23,447 nucleotides of DNA from a virus. A program made the position numbers and the translations under genes. Below the pieces are notes generated by a model. That model was not told the DNA's origin and did no database searches. It saw only the letters and a program-made list of their open reading frames with translations. Shown here piece after piece: positions 6,119 to 14,627 of the stretch. The stretch spans positions 1-23,447 of the IMG/VR virus record IMGVR_UViG_3300010885_003488; one strand, written 5' to 3'. Every line of letters starts with the position of its first letter. The first letter of the stretch is position 1.

Positions 6119-6661
6119 ATGGCGTCTCTTGAAGATTTGAGCTTTGAAACCCGCGACGAACTGGCTCGTTTGGCTCGTTCGCTGGCTGAAAACCCAGATA
6201 CCCGTAAGGATTTTCTGCGGTTGACCAAGAAGGCGCAGCCGGGCCTTAACATCCCCGAATTGGAGATTGAAGAGTCCGTTACGCGCCATGCGTCGGCTTC
6301 TGAGGCTCGCATTCAGATGCTGGAAGCCAAACTTCAAGAGAAAGACGCTCTTGCTGAGTTGGAAAAGCGCCGTCAGTCTTTAATGAAAGCCGGCAAAATC
6401 CGCAGCGAAGATGAAATCCAAGAAGTGGAGAAGGTGATGCTTGAGAAAGGCATTACCAACCACGAAACGGCGGCGGATTACCACCGCTGGATGAAGGAAG
6501 CAGCCGCTCCCACGGCATCGTCCTTCAACATGAATGTGCTGGACGGCAAAGCGCGCGATACTCTCCAGTCTTACTGGAAGAATCCGCAACGTGCAGCGCG
6601 TGACGAAGCGTTCAAGGCTCTTGCGGAACTGCGCAACCCGCGCCGTCCCATTGGTCTCTGA
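6119..6661 (+). CDS. Probable capsid scaffold / assembly protein
   Basis: The 180-residue protein is acidic and helical through its middle. Residues about 58-100 (SASEARIQMLEAKLQEKDAL and onward) form a good coiled coil, and the C-terminal end is short and basic (ELRNPRRPIG). A coiled-coil body with a basic capsid-binding tail, lying directly before the major capsid gene, is the classic scaffold pattern: the protein directs coat assembly and leaves before or during packaging. No protease gene or domain is visible nearby, so release without cleavage is plausible. The sequence does not match a scaffold family that I can name, so the call rests on composition and position. Confidence 0.7.
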   Translation: MASLEDLSFETRDELARLARSLAENPDTRKDFLRLTKKAQPGLNIPELEIEESVTRHASASEARIQMLEAKLQEKDALAELEKRRQSLMKAGKIRSEDEIQEVEKVMLEKGITNHETAADYHRWMKEAAAPTASSFNMNVLDGKARDTLQSYWKNPQRAARDEAFKALAELRNPRRPIGL

Positions 6662-6691
6662 TGCGGTATCAACAGTAGTTAGGAGAAAGAC

Positions 6692-7708
6692 ATGCCAATT
6701 GGTGGTGGTATTCTCCCCGCATCGGGGAGCACGCAGTACACAGAACTGACCTACCTTACTCGTAGGGCGTTCATTCCGAAACTCGTTGTCCAGATTTACA
6801 ACAGCACCCCGCTTATGGCGGCGCTGATTGCAAACAGCCAGCAGGCCACGGGCGGTGTTTCGTCCGTTACCGTGCCGGTGCAGGGCAGCCAGTTTATCAA
6901 CGCGCAGTGGTCGGACTATTCCGGTTCGTTCACTCAGCCTGCGGTGCAGCAGGGCGCGTACAACGCTGAGTTTAACCTCAAGTTGATGATCGCCCCGGTG
7001 CCGTTCCTTGGTATGGAAGGCGCTGTGCAGCAGGATCACGCGGTTATCCCGCTGATCGAAGCGCGCATGAATGACGCTACCAACGTCATGATGGACGGTA
7101 TGGCGACGGCGCTGTACAACAACACCACCAACACCCAGCAGTTTATTGGTCTGCCGGGCGCGGTGGATGACGGCACCACGCTGGGCACCTACGGCAACAT
7201 TGCCCGCTCTACCACGGTCAATACCTGGTGGCGCTCCAAGGTGTACGCTGCTGGTTCGGTCAACCCGACCCGTCAGAACGTGCTCCAGTACATTAGCGGT
7301 ACGGTCAAAAACGGCGCGGAAGTGCCGACTTTCGGCGTGTGCGGCTTTGGCACTTGGACCCTGTTGGCGCAGGATTACGTTGGTCAGGAGCAGTACGTCA
7401 TTACGCCGGGTTCCGGCTTTGACGGCGATGCCAATGGCCCGCAGGCTGCGTTCCGCGCGCTCATGGTTGCCGGTGTGCCGATCTATCCCGATCCGTACTG
7501 CCCCGAAGGCACCATGTACTTCCTGAACACCAACTACCTGTCGTTGTATATCCACGATCAGGGTTCGTTTGTGTTCACGGGCTTTGAATCAACCCTGCCT
7601 AACTGGCAGATTGGTTATGTCGGTGCTGTGCTCATGATTGCGGAGTTGGTGAACACCAAGCCTCGCGCCATGACCAAGGTTACTGGCTATAACGCTCTAA
7701 CGATCTAA
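6692..7708 (+). CDS. Major capsid protein
   Basis: At 338 residues with an AGGAG site (6681-6685) seven bases before ATG 6692, this is the main shell protein, expected to have the HK97 fold. The N-terminal arm (ILPASGSTQYTELTYLTRRA) leads into a helical spine region (VIPLIEARMNDATNVMMDGM at about 120-139). The second half carries the alpha/beta A-domain, with the VAGVPIYPDPYCPEGTMYFL stretch typical of HK97-like coats. The position after scaffold and before small virion genes agrees. No cleavable delta domain is obvious in the protein itself. Codon use looks smooth, and the gene is likely among the most highly expressed. Confidence 0.88.
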   Translation: MPIGGGILPASGSTQYTELTYLTRRAFIPKLVVQIYNSTPLMAALIANSQQATGGVSSVTVPVQGSQFINAQWSDYSGSFTQPAVQQGAYNAEFNLKLMIAPVPFLGMEGAVQQDHAVIPLIEARMNDATNVMMDGMATALYNNTTNTQQFIGLPGAVDDGTTLGTYGNIARSTTVNTWWRSKVYAAGSVNPTRQNVLQYISGTVKNGAEVPTFGVCGFGTWTLLAQDYVGQEQYVITPGSGFDGDANGPQAAFRALMVAGVPIYPDPYCPEGTMYFLNTNYLSLYIHDQGSFVFTGFESTLPNWQIGYVGAVLMIAELVNTKPRAMTKVTGYNALTI

Positions 7709-7720
7709 GGAGGCAGAACA

Positions 7721-8083
7721 ATGGCTCTCGGTCTAAACAAGATCATCGTTGCAAATGCCTCGGCTAACACGCCGGCCGCGTATTTGCAGCCTGTGACCAT
7801 TTCTAGCGTTGGTGCTGGCAATGCCACCGCGATGACAAACTCTCAGTTTGTCCCGGCTGGCACTTATCTGCTGTTGCCCACGGCTAACGTTACGATTGAA
7901 GTCAACAATTACACGGGTACGGCAAATAGCTGGACCACGTTGATTGCGAACAATGTCGGCGGTGTGCTGATTTCGGACGGCTTCAACGTGCGCGCCAACG
8001 CCGTTACGGGTACTCAGAGCGTTACGCTGCTGACCGTGAACGGCGGTGGCAACGTGACCAGCGGTTCCGGCACGGCTTGGTAA
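7721..8083 (+). CDS. Small beta-rich virion protein, possible capsid decoration protein
   Basis: AAGGAGG sits at optimal spacing before ATG 7721. The 120 residues are almost devoid of charge and rich in Thr, Asn, Val, Ala and Gly, which suggests a beta-sandwich exposed on the virion (for example VPAGTYLLLPTANVTIEVNN and TGTQSVTLLTVNGGG). It directly follows the major capsid gene and shares its ribosome binding site style, which suggests high expression. Head decoration or spike is the natural guess; a connector or fibre component is possible. No family recognised. Confidence 0.65.
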   Translation: MALGLNKIIVANASANTPAAYLQPVTISSVGAGNATAMTNSQFVPAGTYLLLPTANVTIEVNNYTGTANSWTTLIANNVGGVLISDGFNVRANAVTGTQSVTLLTVNGGGNVTSGSGTAW

Positions 8084-8095
8084 AGGAGGCAACCC

Positions 8096-8560
8096 ATGGC
8101 GTCCCCACAATACGTTGGTAATGACTATCAGGACTCGTTCGGCAATTACCGGATGGCGTTTGTTTCCGGACAAACGCTTGCCAGCACGGGCAACGCCGTG
8201 GTTAGCCTTCCCGTTTTGAACGGCGGCATTGGCAGCCCGTTTGGCAACGGCTCGTATATCATTCGGCGCATTACCGTGACTAACCCGTCTAACACGGCGG
8301 GTGGTTCGGTTCCGAATATTGCGACCGCTAACGTGGTGGTGTTTACGTCTAACGATGGCAACACCTCCAACGCTGTCACCACTTCTGGCGGTCAAACGCT
8401 GGGCAACGTGACCGCTGCCAACACTTGGCAGGATTTGACGCTTGCTTCTGGCGCGGCCACTACCGCTTACACGGCACCTGTGCTGTTTTTGAAGGTGGGT
8501 ACGGCTGTGGCTAACTCAGCGGTGAACATTTCCGTTTATGGCGACATTGTTTCGCTATGA
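8096..8560 (+). CDS. Beta-rich virion structural protein
   Basis: A 154-residue protein with another AAAGGAGG site. The sequence is a run of beta strands with Ser/Thr/Asn/Gly turns (IRRITVTNPSNTAGGSVPN, VLFLKVGTAVANSAVNISVY), as in jelly-roll proteins that coat heads or form fibres. It carries few charges, like its upstream neighbour, and the two may be partners on the capsid. Its stop overlaps the start of the next gene. No specific family is evident, and virion location is inferred from position and composition. Confidence 0.65.
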   Translation: MASPQYVGNDYQDSFGNYRMAFVSGQTLASTGNAVVSLPVLNGGIGSPFGNGSYIIRRITVTNPSNTAGGSVPNIATANVVVFTSNDGNTSNAVTTSGGQTLGNVTAANTWQDLTLASGAATTAYTAPVLFLKVGTAVANSAVNISVYGDIVSL

Positions 8561-8841
8561 GCGAAGTGTGGGTGACTAACGCAACCAAAGAGACGTTTGA
8601 GGATATGTGGCATGGGGACAAGTACACGTTCCCGGCCGGCAAGTCCGTCAACGTACCTTTGGAAGTTGCGCGGCACGTCTTTGGGTACGGATTGGTTGAT
8701 CGCGTACCCGTGCTTGCCAGGCTAGGGTGGGCGGTAACGTCTAATGACGTTCCTGCCGCCTTGAAGCGGCTAGATCGGTTTGTTATTGCCACTGAGGAAC
8801 CGCGCGAAGAACGGCCAAAGGTTGTTGCGCTTGTATCATGA
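8557..8841 (+). CDS. Small head-region protein, unknown
   Basis: The 94-residue product begins at an ATGA overlap with the preceding stop, so translation is probably coupled. The first half has a compact pattern, KYTFPAGKSVNVPLEVARHVFGYG, which I associate with small phage structural proteins between capsid and connector genes. The C-terminal third is charged (EEPREERPK). It may be a head-completion or minor capsid protein. I cannot assign it further. Confidence 0.6.
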   Translation: MSEVWVTNATKETFEDMWHGDKYTFPAGKSVNVPLEVARHVFGYGLVDRVPVLARLGWAVTSNDVPAALKRLDRFVIATEEPREERPKVVALVS

Positions 8842-8853
8842 GGTGGAGTTTAG

Positions 8854-9489
8854 ATGGCAACGCTTTCAAGTTACATCACGCAATGCCGCAGGCTTCTGCA
8901 TGATGCTAACGCCAACTTCTGGACCGATGACGAATTAACCGATTACATTAACTCTGGCCGCGAAAGGCTGGTGCGCGATACTGGTTGTCTGCGCACTATT
9001 CAAGCAGAACCTACCGTAACAAACCAAGAAGTCTATCCGTTTAACGATTTGCCTAGCGGCATCCAAACGATGGACATCCTCAACATCAATTTAATCTGGG
9101 GCAACACGCGCATACCTTTGCGCTACATGCCTTGGACCCAGTTTAATTCCGAGTTGCGGTTCTGGCAGAATTACTATGGTCGGCCGATTGCGTTCTCTAT
9201 CTTTGGGCAGCAGTCGTTCTACCTAGGGCCGGTGCCGGATCAGGTGTACCAAATGGAGTTGGACACCATCATCCTGCCCACGGCGCTGACCACTAGCACA
9301 GCAACGGACCCGATTATCAGCCCATGGACGGACCCGGTGCCGTACTACGCCTGCCATTTGGCCAAGTTCAAAGAGCAGTCTTACGGCGAGTCTGAGATAT
9401 TCCTCAACCAATACAAGGCTAAGGCTTTGTCGGTGATTAACACTTCGTTTACTCGCCGGATGCCTGACCCTTATAGCTCTCCGTATTGA
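8854..9489 (+). CDS. Head-tail adaptor (connector) protein
   Basis: The 211-residue protein starts with two helices of the connector type, YITQCRRLLHDANANFWTDD followed by ELTDYINSGRERLVRDTGC. This layout is seen in podovirus adaptor proteins that attach under the portal ring. A beta-rich middle follows (PFNDLPSGIQTMDILNINLI, then a region with FYLGPVPDQVYQMELDTIIL), and a helix near the end (ACHLAKFKEQSYGESEIFLN). It sits between the head genes and the gp10-like hub gene, where the adaptor belongs. A GGTGGAG site precedes ATG 8854. Confidence 0.75.
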   Translation: MATLSSYITQCRRLLHDANANFWTDDELTDYINSGRERLVRDTGCLRTIQAEPTVTNQEVYPFNDLPSGIQTMDILNINLIWGNTRIPLRYMPWTQFNSELRFWQNYYGRPIAFSIFGQQSFYLGPVPDQVYQMELDTIILPTALTTSTATDPIISPWTDPVPYYACHLAKFKEQSYGESEIFLNQYKAKALSVINTSFTRRMPDPYSSPY

Positions 9490-9490
9490 T

Positions 9491-11428
9491 ATGGCCGCAG
9501 CAGAGCAGAAAAAATCCTATCAGGTCGTCAAGAACTTCAAGGGTGTAAACACCCAAGCTAACCGCACGGCCATTGATAGCGACCAATTTGCTTGGCTTGA
9601 GAATGTGCAGCCCATTGGGTTTGGCAACCTTAAAACGCTTGGCGTACAGAGCGCCGACTTGTTCACTTGGTCTGGCACGCCGTCTGCCTGCTATAGCTGC
9701 AACATCAAGAACGTAGATTACATCATAGCGTTCTTCACCAACGGTGGTGCTCAGTATTATCGCGTGGACACGGGCGCTACGGGAACGGTTGCCGCTGCGG
9801 CTAAGTTTTCGGCTTCTGGTGTGCGTATTGCGCAGTGGAAGACTGACCGCATTTTGATTTGCGACACCGTAAAGGGGCTGTTCAATTGGGACGGCACCAA
9901 TGTTGTGTCCATCGGTTCGATTTCCGGTTACGGAATGGTGAACCGCGGATCGGGTTACACCTCTGCGCCATCGGTTGCTATTGGACCGCCTAACGAGACA
10001 GGTGGCGTTCAGGCTGTTGCCCAAGCGATAATGACGGCCAATGGCGTGAGCGGGCTGTTGTTTACTGAGGCTGGTACGGGCTACACGTCGCCTCCCACGG
10101 TCACGTTCACGGGTGGCGGCGGCACCAATGCAAACGCTGTAGTAAGCACGCTGAGCTTCGCCAAGGGCACTGTGGGCGCTTACGTGCTGAGTGGCGGCAC
10201 TGGTTATACAGCGGCCCCCACGGTTACCATAACGGGTGGCGGAGGCACTAACGCTGCGGCCACGGCAATTGTTGAAGGCAATGCGGTTATCGGGTTGGTT
10301 TTCAGCAACAACGGCATCAACTACACCTCGCCGCCCACCATTGCGTTTAGCACGGGCGCTGCAATTGCGACGGCTGTAGCAACCACGGATAACAGCCCGG
10401 CCGTAAGCACGTTCTCTGGGCGTGTGTGGGTGGCGCAGGGGCGTTCGGTCTACTACTCGGCCGCGGGCAGCTACAACGACTTTGTGAGCGTGAGCGCCGG
10501 CAACATCAACATCCAAGATGAGACGCTGCACAATAACATCACGGCGATGCTCTCGGCCAACAACTTCTTGTACATTTTTGGCGATAGCAGCATCAACGTG
10601 TTTTCAGATGTTCGTGTACAAACGAACGGTACCACGATCTTCACCAACACCAACGTCACGGCCTCGGTGGGCAGCAAGCGGGAAATGACCATCTTCCCGT
10701 ATTTCCGCTCTGTGCTGTTTATGAACGACTACGGCGTTTACGCGCTGGTGGGCAGCACCACTACCAAATTGAGCAACGAGCTTGATGCCATTTTCCCGCT
10801 GATCGACTTTACGCAGCCGGTGACGGGCGGCCAGGTGCTGATTAACAACATTCTGTGCGCGGCTTGGTCGTTTACCTACAACGATCCGTTGTCCAGCGCG
10901 CGGCAAATCCAGGCCGTGTTCTTTGACAAGCGGTGGTTTTTTACGTCGCAGGGTGCGTTGACCTATGTGACTAGCATTCCCGCGGGCGGCGTAATAAGCC
11001 TTTATGGCACCACCAGCACGGGCCTTTTCAGGCTGTACAACAGCAGCACGGTAGGCGCTAACGTCATTGTGCGTAGCGCGCTGTGGCCGATGAATGACCC
11101 AATTAGGGACAAACAGGCGCTGAAAGCGGCCATAGAGGCTACAACGAGCACTGTTGGCACGTTTGCAGCCACGATTGATAGTGAGACTAGCTCTAACCCG
11201 GTCGCGTTGAATGTTGGTTACCTTAGCTGGGTCAACAACGCTGGAACCACGATTCCGTGGACAAACAACAGTAGCGCGGTTATAAATTGGACCAACACGG
11301 GCTATCTGCTGTACAAGGCGGATGCTCAGCAGTATGGCAAGTACCTAGGTTTGACGATTACGGCGTCTAATGCTTTGTTTACGTTAAACACTCTTGAACT
11401 TGAATACGAACTCAGAGCGAGGTTCTAA
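9491..11428 (+). CDS. Tail hub / packaged-DNA stabilisation protein, P22 gp10-like, with inserted beta repeats
   Basis: The N-terminal pattern (VVKNFKGVNTQANRTAIDSD, then FAWLENVQPIGFGNLKTL) is that of podovirus hub or nozzle proteins, which close the portal after packaging and hold the fibres. The body is beta-propeller-like, with short strand motifs such as NFLYIFGDSSINVFS and VLFMNDYGVYALVGS. Residues about 150-295 hold a separate array of four repeats of the form G-x-G-Y-x-x-P-P-x-V-x-F-x-G-G-G-G, absent from the rest. At 645 residues it is longer than P22 gp10, largely because of this insert. It starts one base after the adaptor stop with no strong ribosome binding site, so it probably depends on coupling. 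Confidence 0.75.
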   Translation: MAAAEQKKSYQVVKNFKGVNTQANRTAIDSDQFAWLENVQPIGFGNLKTLGVQSADLFTWSGTPSACYSCNIKNVDYIIAFFTNGGAQYYRVDTGATGTVAAAAKFSASGVRIAQWKTDRILICDTVKGLFNWDGTNVVSIGSISGYGMVNRGSGYTSAPSVAIGPPNETGGVQAVAQAIMTANGVSGLLFTEAGTGYTSPPTVTFTGGGGTNANAVVSTLSFAKGTVGAYVLSGGTGYTAAPTVTITGGGGTNAAATAIVEGNAVIGLVFSNNGINYTSPPTIAFSTGAAIATAVATTDNSPAVSTFSGRVWVAQGRSVYYSAAGSYNDFVSVSAGNINIQDETLHNNITAMLSANNFLYIFGDSSINVFSDVRVQTNGTTIFTNTNVTASVGSKREMTIFPYFRSVLFMNDYGVYALVGSTTTKLSNELDAIFPLIDFTQPVTGGQVLINNILCAAWSFTYNDPLSSARQIQAVFFDKRWFFTSQGALTYVTSIPAGGVISLYGTTSTGLFRLYNSSTVGANVIVRSALWPMNDPIRDKQALKAAIEATTSTVGTFAATIDSETSSNPVALNVGYLSWVNNAGTTIPWTNNSSAVINWTNTGYLLYKADAQQYGKYLGLTITASNALFTLNTLELEYELRARF

Positions 11429-11973
11429 TGCCACTTCCCATCACGATCCCTAACACGTTTGCCACGGCTACAACGGTTATTCCGCTGTCGCAGTTGGACA
11501 ACAACTTTACGACCGTCGTGAACGGCGTGAACGGCATCGGCAATGGCACCAACAGCCTTGCCAACGTAGTTGTAACTGGCGGCACCATTAACAACGCCAC
11601 CATCACATCAAGCACTTTTACATCTCCCACATTTTCAGCGCCAACCATCAACGATGGCTACACGGAAGAAACTGTCACGGCCAACACAAGCACGGCCTAC
11701 ACGGTGGCTCTAGCCAACGGCACCTTGCAAATTCTGACGCTGACGGGTAACTGCACGTTTACGTTCCCAACCGCCACTGCTGGGCAATCCTTCATGATGT
11801 TCCTCAAGCAAGACGCGACTGGTTCTAGAACTGTGACATGGCCTGCTACGGTTAAGTGGCCCTCTTCAACAGCGCCGACCATCACGGCGACAGCCAGTAA
11901 GGGGGATAAGTTTGTGTTCACGGCTGACGGTACGAATTGGCTTGGTTCAGTTTCTGGGCAGAATTACCTGTAA
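11428..11973 (+). CDS. Short tail fibre protein
   Basis: The ATG overlaps the previous stop. The first 35 residues (IPNTFATATTVIPLSQLDNN) look like a virion-attachment segment found at the start of many phage fibre proteins. A short Asn/Thr/Ser repeat region follows (GTINNATITSSTFTSPTFSA), likely a triple beta-helix shaft. The C-terminal domain (LTGNCTFTFPTATAGQSFMM, then VTWPATVKWP and FVFTADGTNWLGS) is a common fibre tip type that ends in an aromatic strand. At 181 residues it is short and could bridge the hub and the large modular fibre encoded next. Confidence 0.7.
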   Translation: MPLPITIPNTFATATTVIPLSQLDNNFTTVVNGVNGIGNGTNSLANVVVTGGTINNATITSSTFTSPTFSAPTINDGYTEETVTANTSTAYTVALANGTLQILTLTGNCTFTFPTATAGQSFMMFLKQDATGSRTVTWPATVKWPSSTAPTITATASKGDKFVFTADGTNWLGSVSGQNYL

Positions 11974-13928
11974 TGTTTAGCGCGAATACAACCCAGGTTT
12001 CGACCGCCGCAAACTACATCGAGGACGTGTTCTCGACGTGGCTTTACACGGGTAACGGCTCCACGCAGACGATCACGAATGGGATTGATTTGGCGGGTCA
12101 AGGTGGGTTGGTTTGGATTAAGCGCCGCGATGCAGCGGGCAATAATAATCTCTCAGACACCAATCGCCCCGGCTCATCCGCTAATGCTAAAACTTTATTT
12201 AGTAATTCAACAAATGCGGAAAGCACTGGAGGTTTTGTTGATTACGTCAGCTATAACTCCAATGGTTTTAATGCAAATTTAGTTTCTGGCGGAGGAGCAA
12301 TCACATCAAACGGGTGGACATTTGCCTCTTGGACCTTCCGCGAGCAGCCGAAGTTCTTTGACATCGTAACCTACACCGGCACGGGCGCTAACCGCACTAT
12401 TGCCCATAACCTCGGCTCAGTGCCGGGCTGCATCTTTGTAAAGCGCACTGATGCGGCGGCAGATTGGCAAGTCTATCACCGCAGCCTTGCCAACACGCAG
12501 TATATGGTGCTGAACAGTACTGCGGCTGCGGCAACCGGAGCAACACGTTGGAACAGCACAACGCCCACCAGCACGGTGTTCAGCGTTGGCACCGATACCA
12601 CGGTTAACGCCAGCGGCGGCACCTACGTCGCCTACATCTTCGCCCACGACGCGGGCGGGTTTGGCAATGCTGGCACGGATAATGTGATTAGCTGTGGAGG
12701 TTATACGGGCAACGGCAGCACGAGCGGGCCATCTGTCACGCTGGGGTATGAGCCTCAGTGGTTAATGGTAAAGCGAGCTTCAGGTGGAACTGGGAATTGG
12801 TATATTTGGGATAATATGCGAGGATTTCCTGTTGGCGGTAACGATGCAATACTTTTTTTAAATCTCACAAATTTAGAAACAACTACTGTAAATTATATTG
12901 ACACTAAATCAACAGGTTTTATTATTAAAGATGACAATTCTGGAGTTAATAATGTAGATGACTCTTACATCTACATCGCCATCCGTCGCGGCCCGATGAA
13001 GACGCCGACTGTGGGGACGAGTGTGTATACATCTGCGTCGCGTACTGGGACTGCTGGCGTTATGCCTAGGTGGGTTGCTGGCTTTCCTGTCGATTGGGCT
13101 ATTCGCAAGTCAGATGTCACGGCTGGGGGAGGGGACTGGCAGGCTGGAGACCGTCTACGCGGAGCGGTGCAAGTTAAACCAAATTTAACAGAGGCAGAAA
13201 CTGCTGCGTCTCCGTTGTATATTTTTGATGGGATGACAGGATATTCAACATTAGGGGCAGCAGGATCGGATTCGGGTGACCGGTCTTGGATGTTTCGCCG
13301 CGCCCCCGGCTTCTTTGATGTGGTGTGCTATACTGGGACGGGCGCAGTAAATACATTAAATCATAATCTTGGCGCGGTGCCGGAATTGTGGATTATAAAA
13401 AGACGCGATGGTATAACAGATTGGATTGTAGGTGGAGGCGCATTAGGAACCGCCACTGATAAATATCTTTCGTTAAACAGTAATATAGCAACTCAGACTT
13501 TTTCAAATGCTTGGCTAGCACCAACAGCGACAACTTTTGGTATTGGATCAGGAATACCAGCATCAACTGCGTTTAATGCTTCCGGAGGCACATACGTTTC
13601 CTACCTATTCGCCTCCTGCCCTGGCGTCAGCAAAGTCGGTTCCTACACCGGCACAGCAGCCTTGCAGACGGTCAACTGCGGCTTCACATCAGGCGCAAGG
13701 TTTGTCCTCATTAAGCGCACCGACAGCACAGGCGACTGGTATGTTTGGGATAGCGCGCGTGGCATCACTGCCGGTAATGATCCATATCTACTCCTGAATA
13801 GCAGTGCTGCTGAAGTCACCGGCACCGACTATGTTGATACAGACAGCACAGGGTTTAAGGTCACGGCGGCAGCGCCTGCGGGTTTGAACGCCAGCGGCGG
13901 CACATATATTTTTCTTGCGGTGAGCTAG
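11973..13928 (+). CDS. Modular tail fibre / receptor-binding protein with six repeated beta modules
   Basis: The 651-residue protein (ATG 11973, overlapping the previous TAA) is built from repeats. Each module begins with a YTGNGS-like strand, then a short segment ending in N/G-L, then a hydrophobic strand ending in (V/I)KR, then D/G-x-W. I find six: near residues 25, 133, 244, 352 (degenerate), 457 and 565. Sub-segments such as NASGGTYVAYIFA recur between modules. Such proteins decorate virions and are good candidates for receptor binding. Base composition swings with the modules: about 25% GC in 12841-12960 against 64% in 12541-12660 by hand count. This suggests that modules were exchanged with AT-rich relatives. 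Confidence 0.72.
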   Translation: MFSANTTQVSTAANYIEDVFSTWLYTGNGSTQTITNGIDLAGQGGLVWIKRRDAAGNNNLSDTNRPGSSANAKTLFSNSTNAESTGGFVDYVSYNSNGFNANLVSGGGAITSNGWTFASWTFREQPKFFDIVTYTGTGANRTIAHNLGSVPGCIFVKRTDAAADWQVYHRSLANTQYMVLNSTAAAATGATRWNSTTPTSTVFSVGTDTTVNASGGTYVAYIFAHDAGGFGNAGTDNVISCGGYTGNGSTSGPSVTLGYEPQWLMVKRASGGTGNWYIWDNMRGFPVGGNDAILFLNLTNLETTTVNYIDTKSTGFIIKDDNSGVNNVDDSYIYIAIRRGPMKTPTVGTSVYTSASRTGTAGVMPRWVAGFPVDWAIRKSDVTAGGGDWQAGDRLRGAVQVKPNLTEAETAASPLYIFDGMTGYSTLGAAGSDSGDRSWMFRRAPGFFDVVCYTGTGAVNTLNHNLGAVPELWIIKRRDGITDWIVGGGALGTATDKYLSLNSNIATQTFSNAWLAPTATTFGIGSGIPASTAFNASGGTYVSYLFASCPGVSKVGSYTGTAALQTVNCGFTSGARFVLIKRTDSTGDWYVWDSARGITAGNDPYLLLNSSAAEVTGTDYVDTDSTGFKVTAAAPAGLNASGGTYIFLAVS

Positions 13929-13936
13929 AGGAAGCC

Positions 13937-14386
13937 ATGGAAATCAGATTGAGAAACACGGGCGAAGTGATCACGGACGGAGAGTTCCGCTCTCTTCATC
14001 CCACCACCAGCTTCCCGCCACAGCTTTCCGTAGAGCTATTGGATAGCTTTGACGCTGATGTGGTCTTTGAAGGGCCGCAGCCAGCAGCAACCAGATACCA
14101 GTTTGTCGCGCGTCAGGGCGTCATCCAGATGTCTGATGGGAACTGGTATCGGAACTACGTCGCTCTTGATATGTCCGACGAAGCTAAGGCCGCTCTTGAT
14201 GCCCAACAGGCATTTTCAGTGCGCGCAGAGCGGAATGCCCGGCTAGCTGCTTGCGATTGGACGCAGTTGGCTGACGCGCCTGTGGACGATCTTGTTTGGG
14301 CTGTGTACCGGCAAGAATTGCGAGATGTGCCAGATCAGGCGGGTTTTCCCACAGAAATTATTTGGCCCACGCAGCCGGCAGGGTAA
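13937..14386 (+). CDS. Tail fibre assembly chaperone-like protein
   Basis: The 149-residue protein ends with the pattern RNARLAACDWTQLADAP followed by WAVYRQELRDVPDQAGFPTE, which is the signature of phage tail assembly chaperone domains commonly found just after fibre genes. The N-terminal half (LHPTTSFPPQLSVELLDSFD, then VIQMSDGNWYRNYVALDM) matches the N-terminal region of the same proteins. It may help fold or trimerise the fibre encoded immediately upstream. GAGGAAG lies just before ATG 13937. Confidence 0.78.
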   Translation: MEIRLRNTGEVITDGEFRSLHPTTSFPPQLSVELLDSFDADVVFEGPQPAATRYQFVARQGVIQMSDGNWYRNYVALDMSDEAKAALDAQQAFSVRAERNARLAACDWTQLADAPVDDLVWAVYRQELRDVPDQAGFPTEIIWPTQPAG

Positions 14387-14387
14387 C

Positions 14388-14618
14388 ATGGACCAAAACC
14401 TTTACAACATTGCCGTAGCAATAGCGGGTGCAGCCATTGGCTGGATTGTAAAGGTTATTTGGGACGCTGTGCGCTCCCTAGAAGCTGACATTCGGGACAT
14501 GGAACGTGATCTGCACGTCAACTATGTCTCTAAGGACGACTATCGCCAAGACATCCTTGAGCTAAAGGATATGGTGAAGCAGATATTTGATAAGTTAGAC
14601 CGTAAAGCAGACAAATAG
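14388..14618 (+). CDS. Membrane-anchored coiled-coil protein, possible lysis accessory
   Basis: Starting at ATG 14388, one base after the previous stop, the 76-residue product has one N-terminal membrane segment (IAVAIAGAAIGWIVKVIW, about 7-24), followed by a charged helix to the end (EADIRDMERDLHVNYVSKDD, then a heptad-like DILELKDMVKQIFDKL). One membrane anchor plus a coiled coil, directly before a holin-like gene, suggests a partner in lysis (antiholin, spanin-like or holin regulator). A membrane-docking virion protein is also possible. The TAG stop and the next AGGAGG overlap. Confidence 0.65.
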   Translation: MDQNLYNIAVAIAGAAIGWIVKVIWDAVRSLEADIRDMERDLHVNYVSKDDYRQDILELKDMVKQIFDKLDRKADK

Positions 14619-14627
14619 GAGGCTGAC

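Noticed and set aside
6380-7555. 391-codon minus-strand open frame opposite the scaffold and capsid genes
   Set aside because: It spans two clear plus-strand genes and their intergenic ribosome binding site, and its composition (His/Arg-rich) is typical of a reversed coding strand.
9449-10531. 360-codon minus-strand open frame opposite the hub gene
   Set aside because: Antisense shadow; it is Arg/Ser/His-rich with no domain, while the plus strand encodes a recognisable hub protein.
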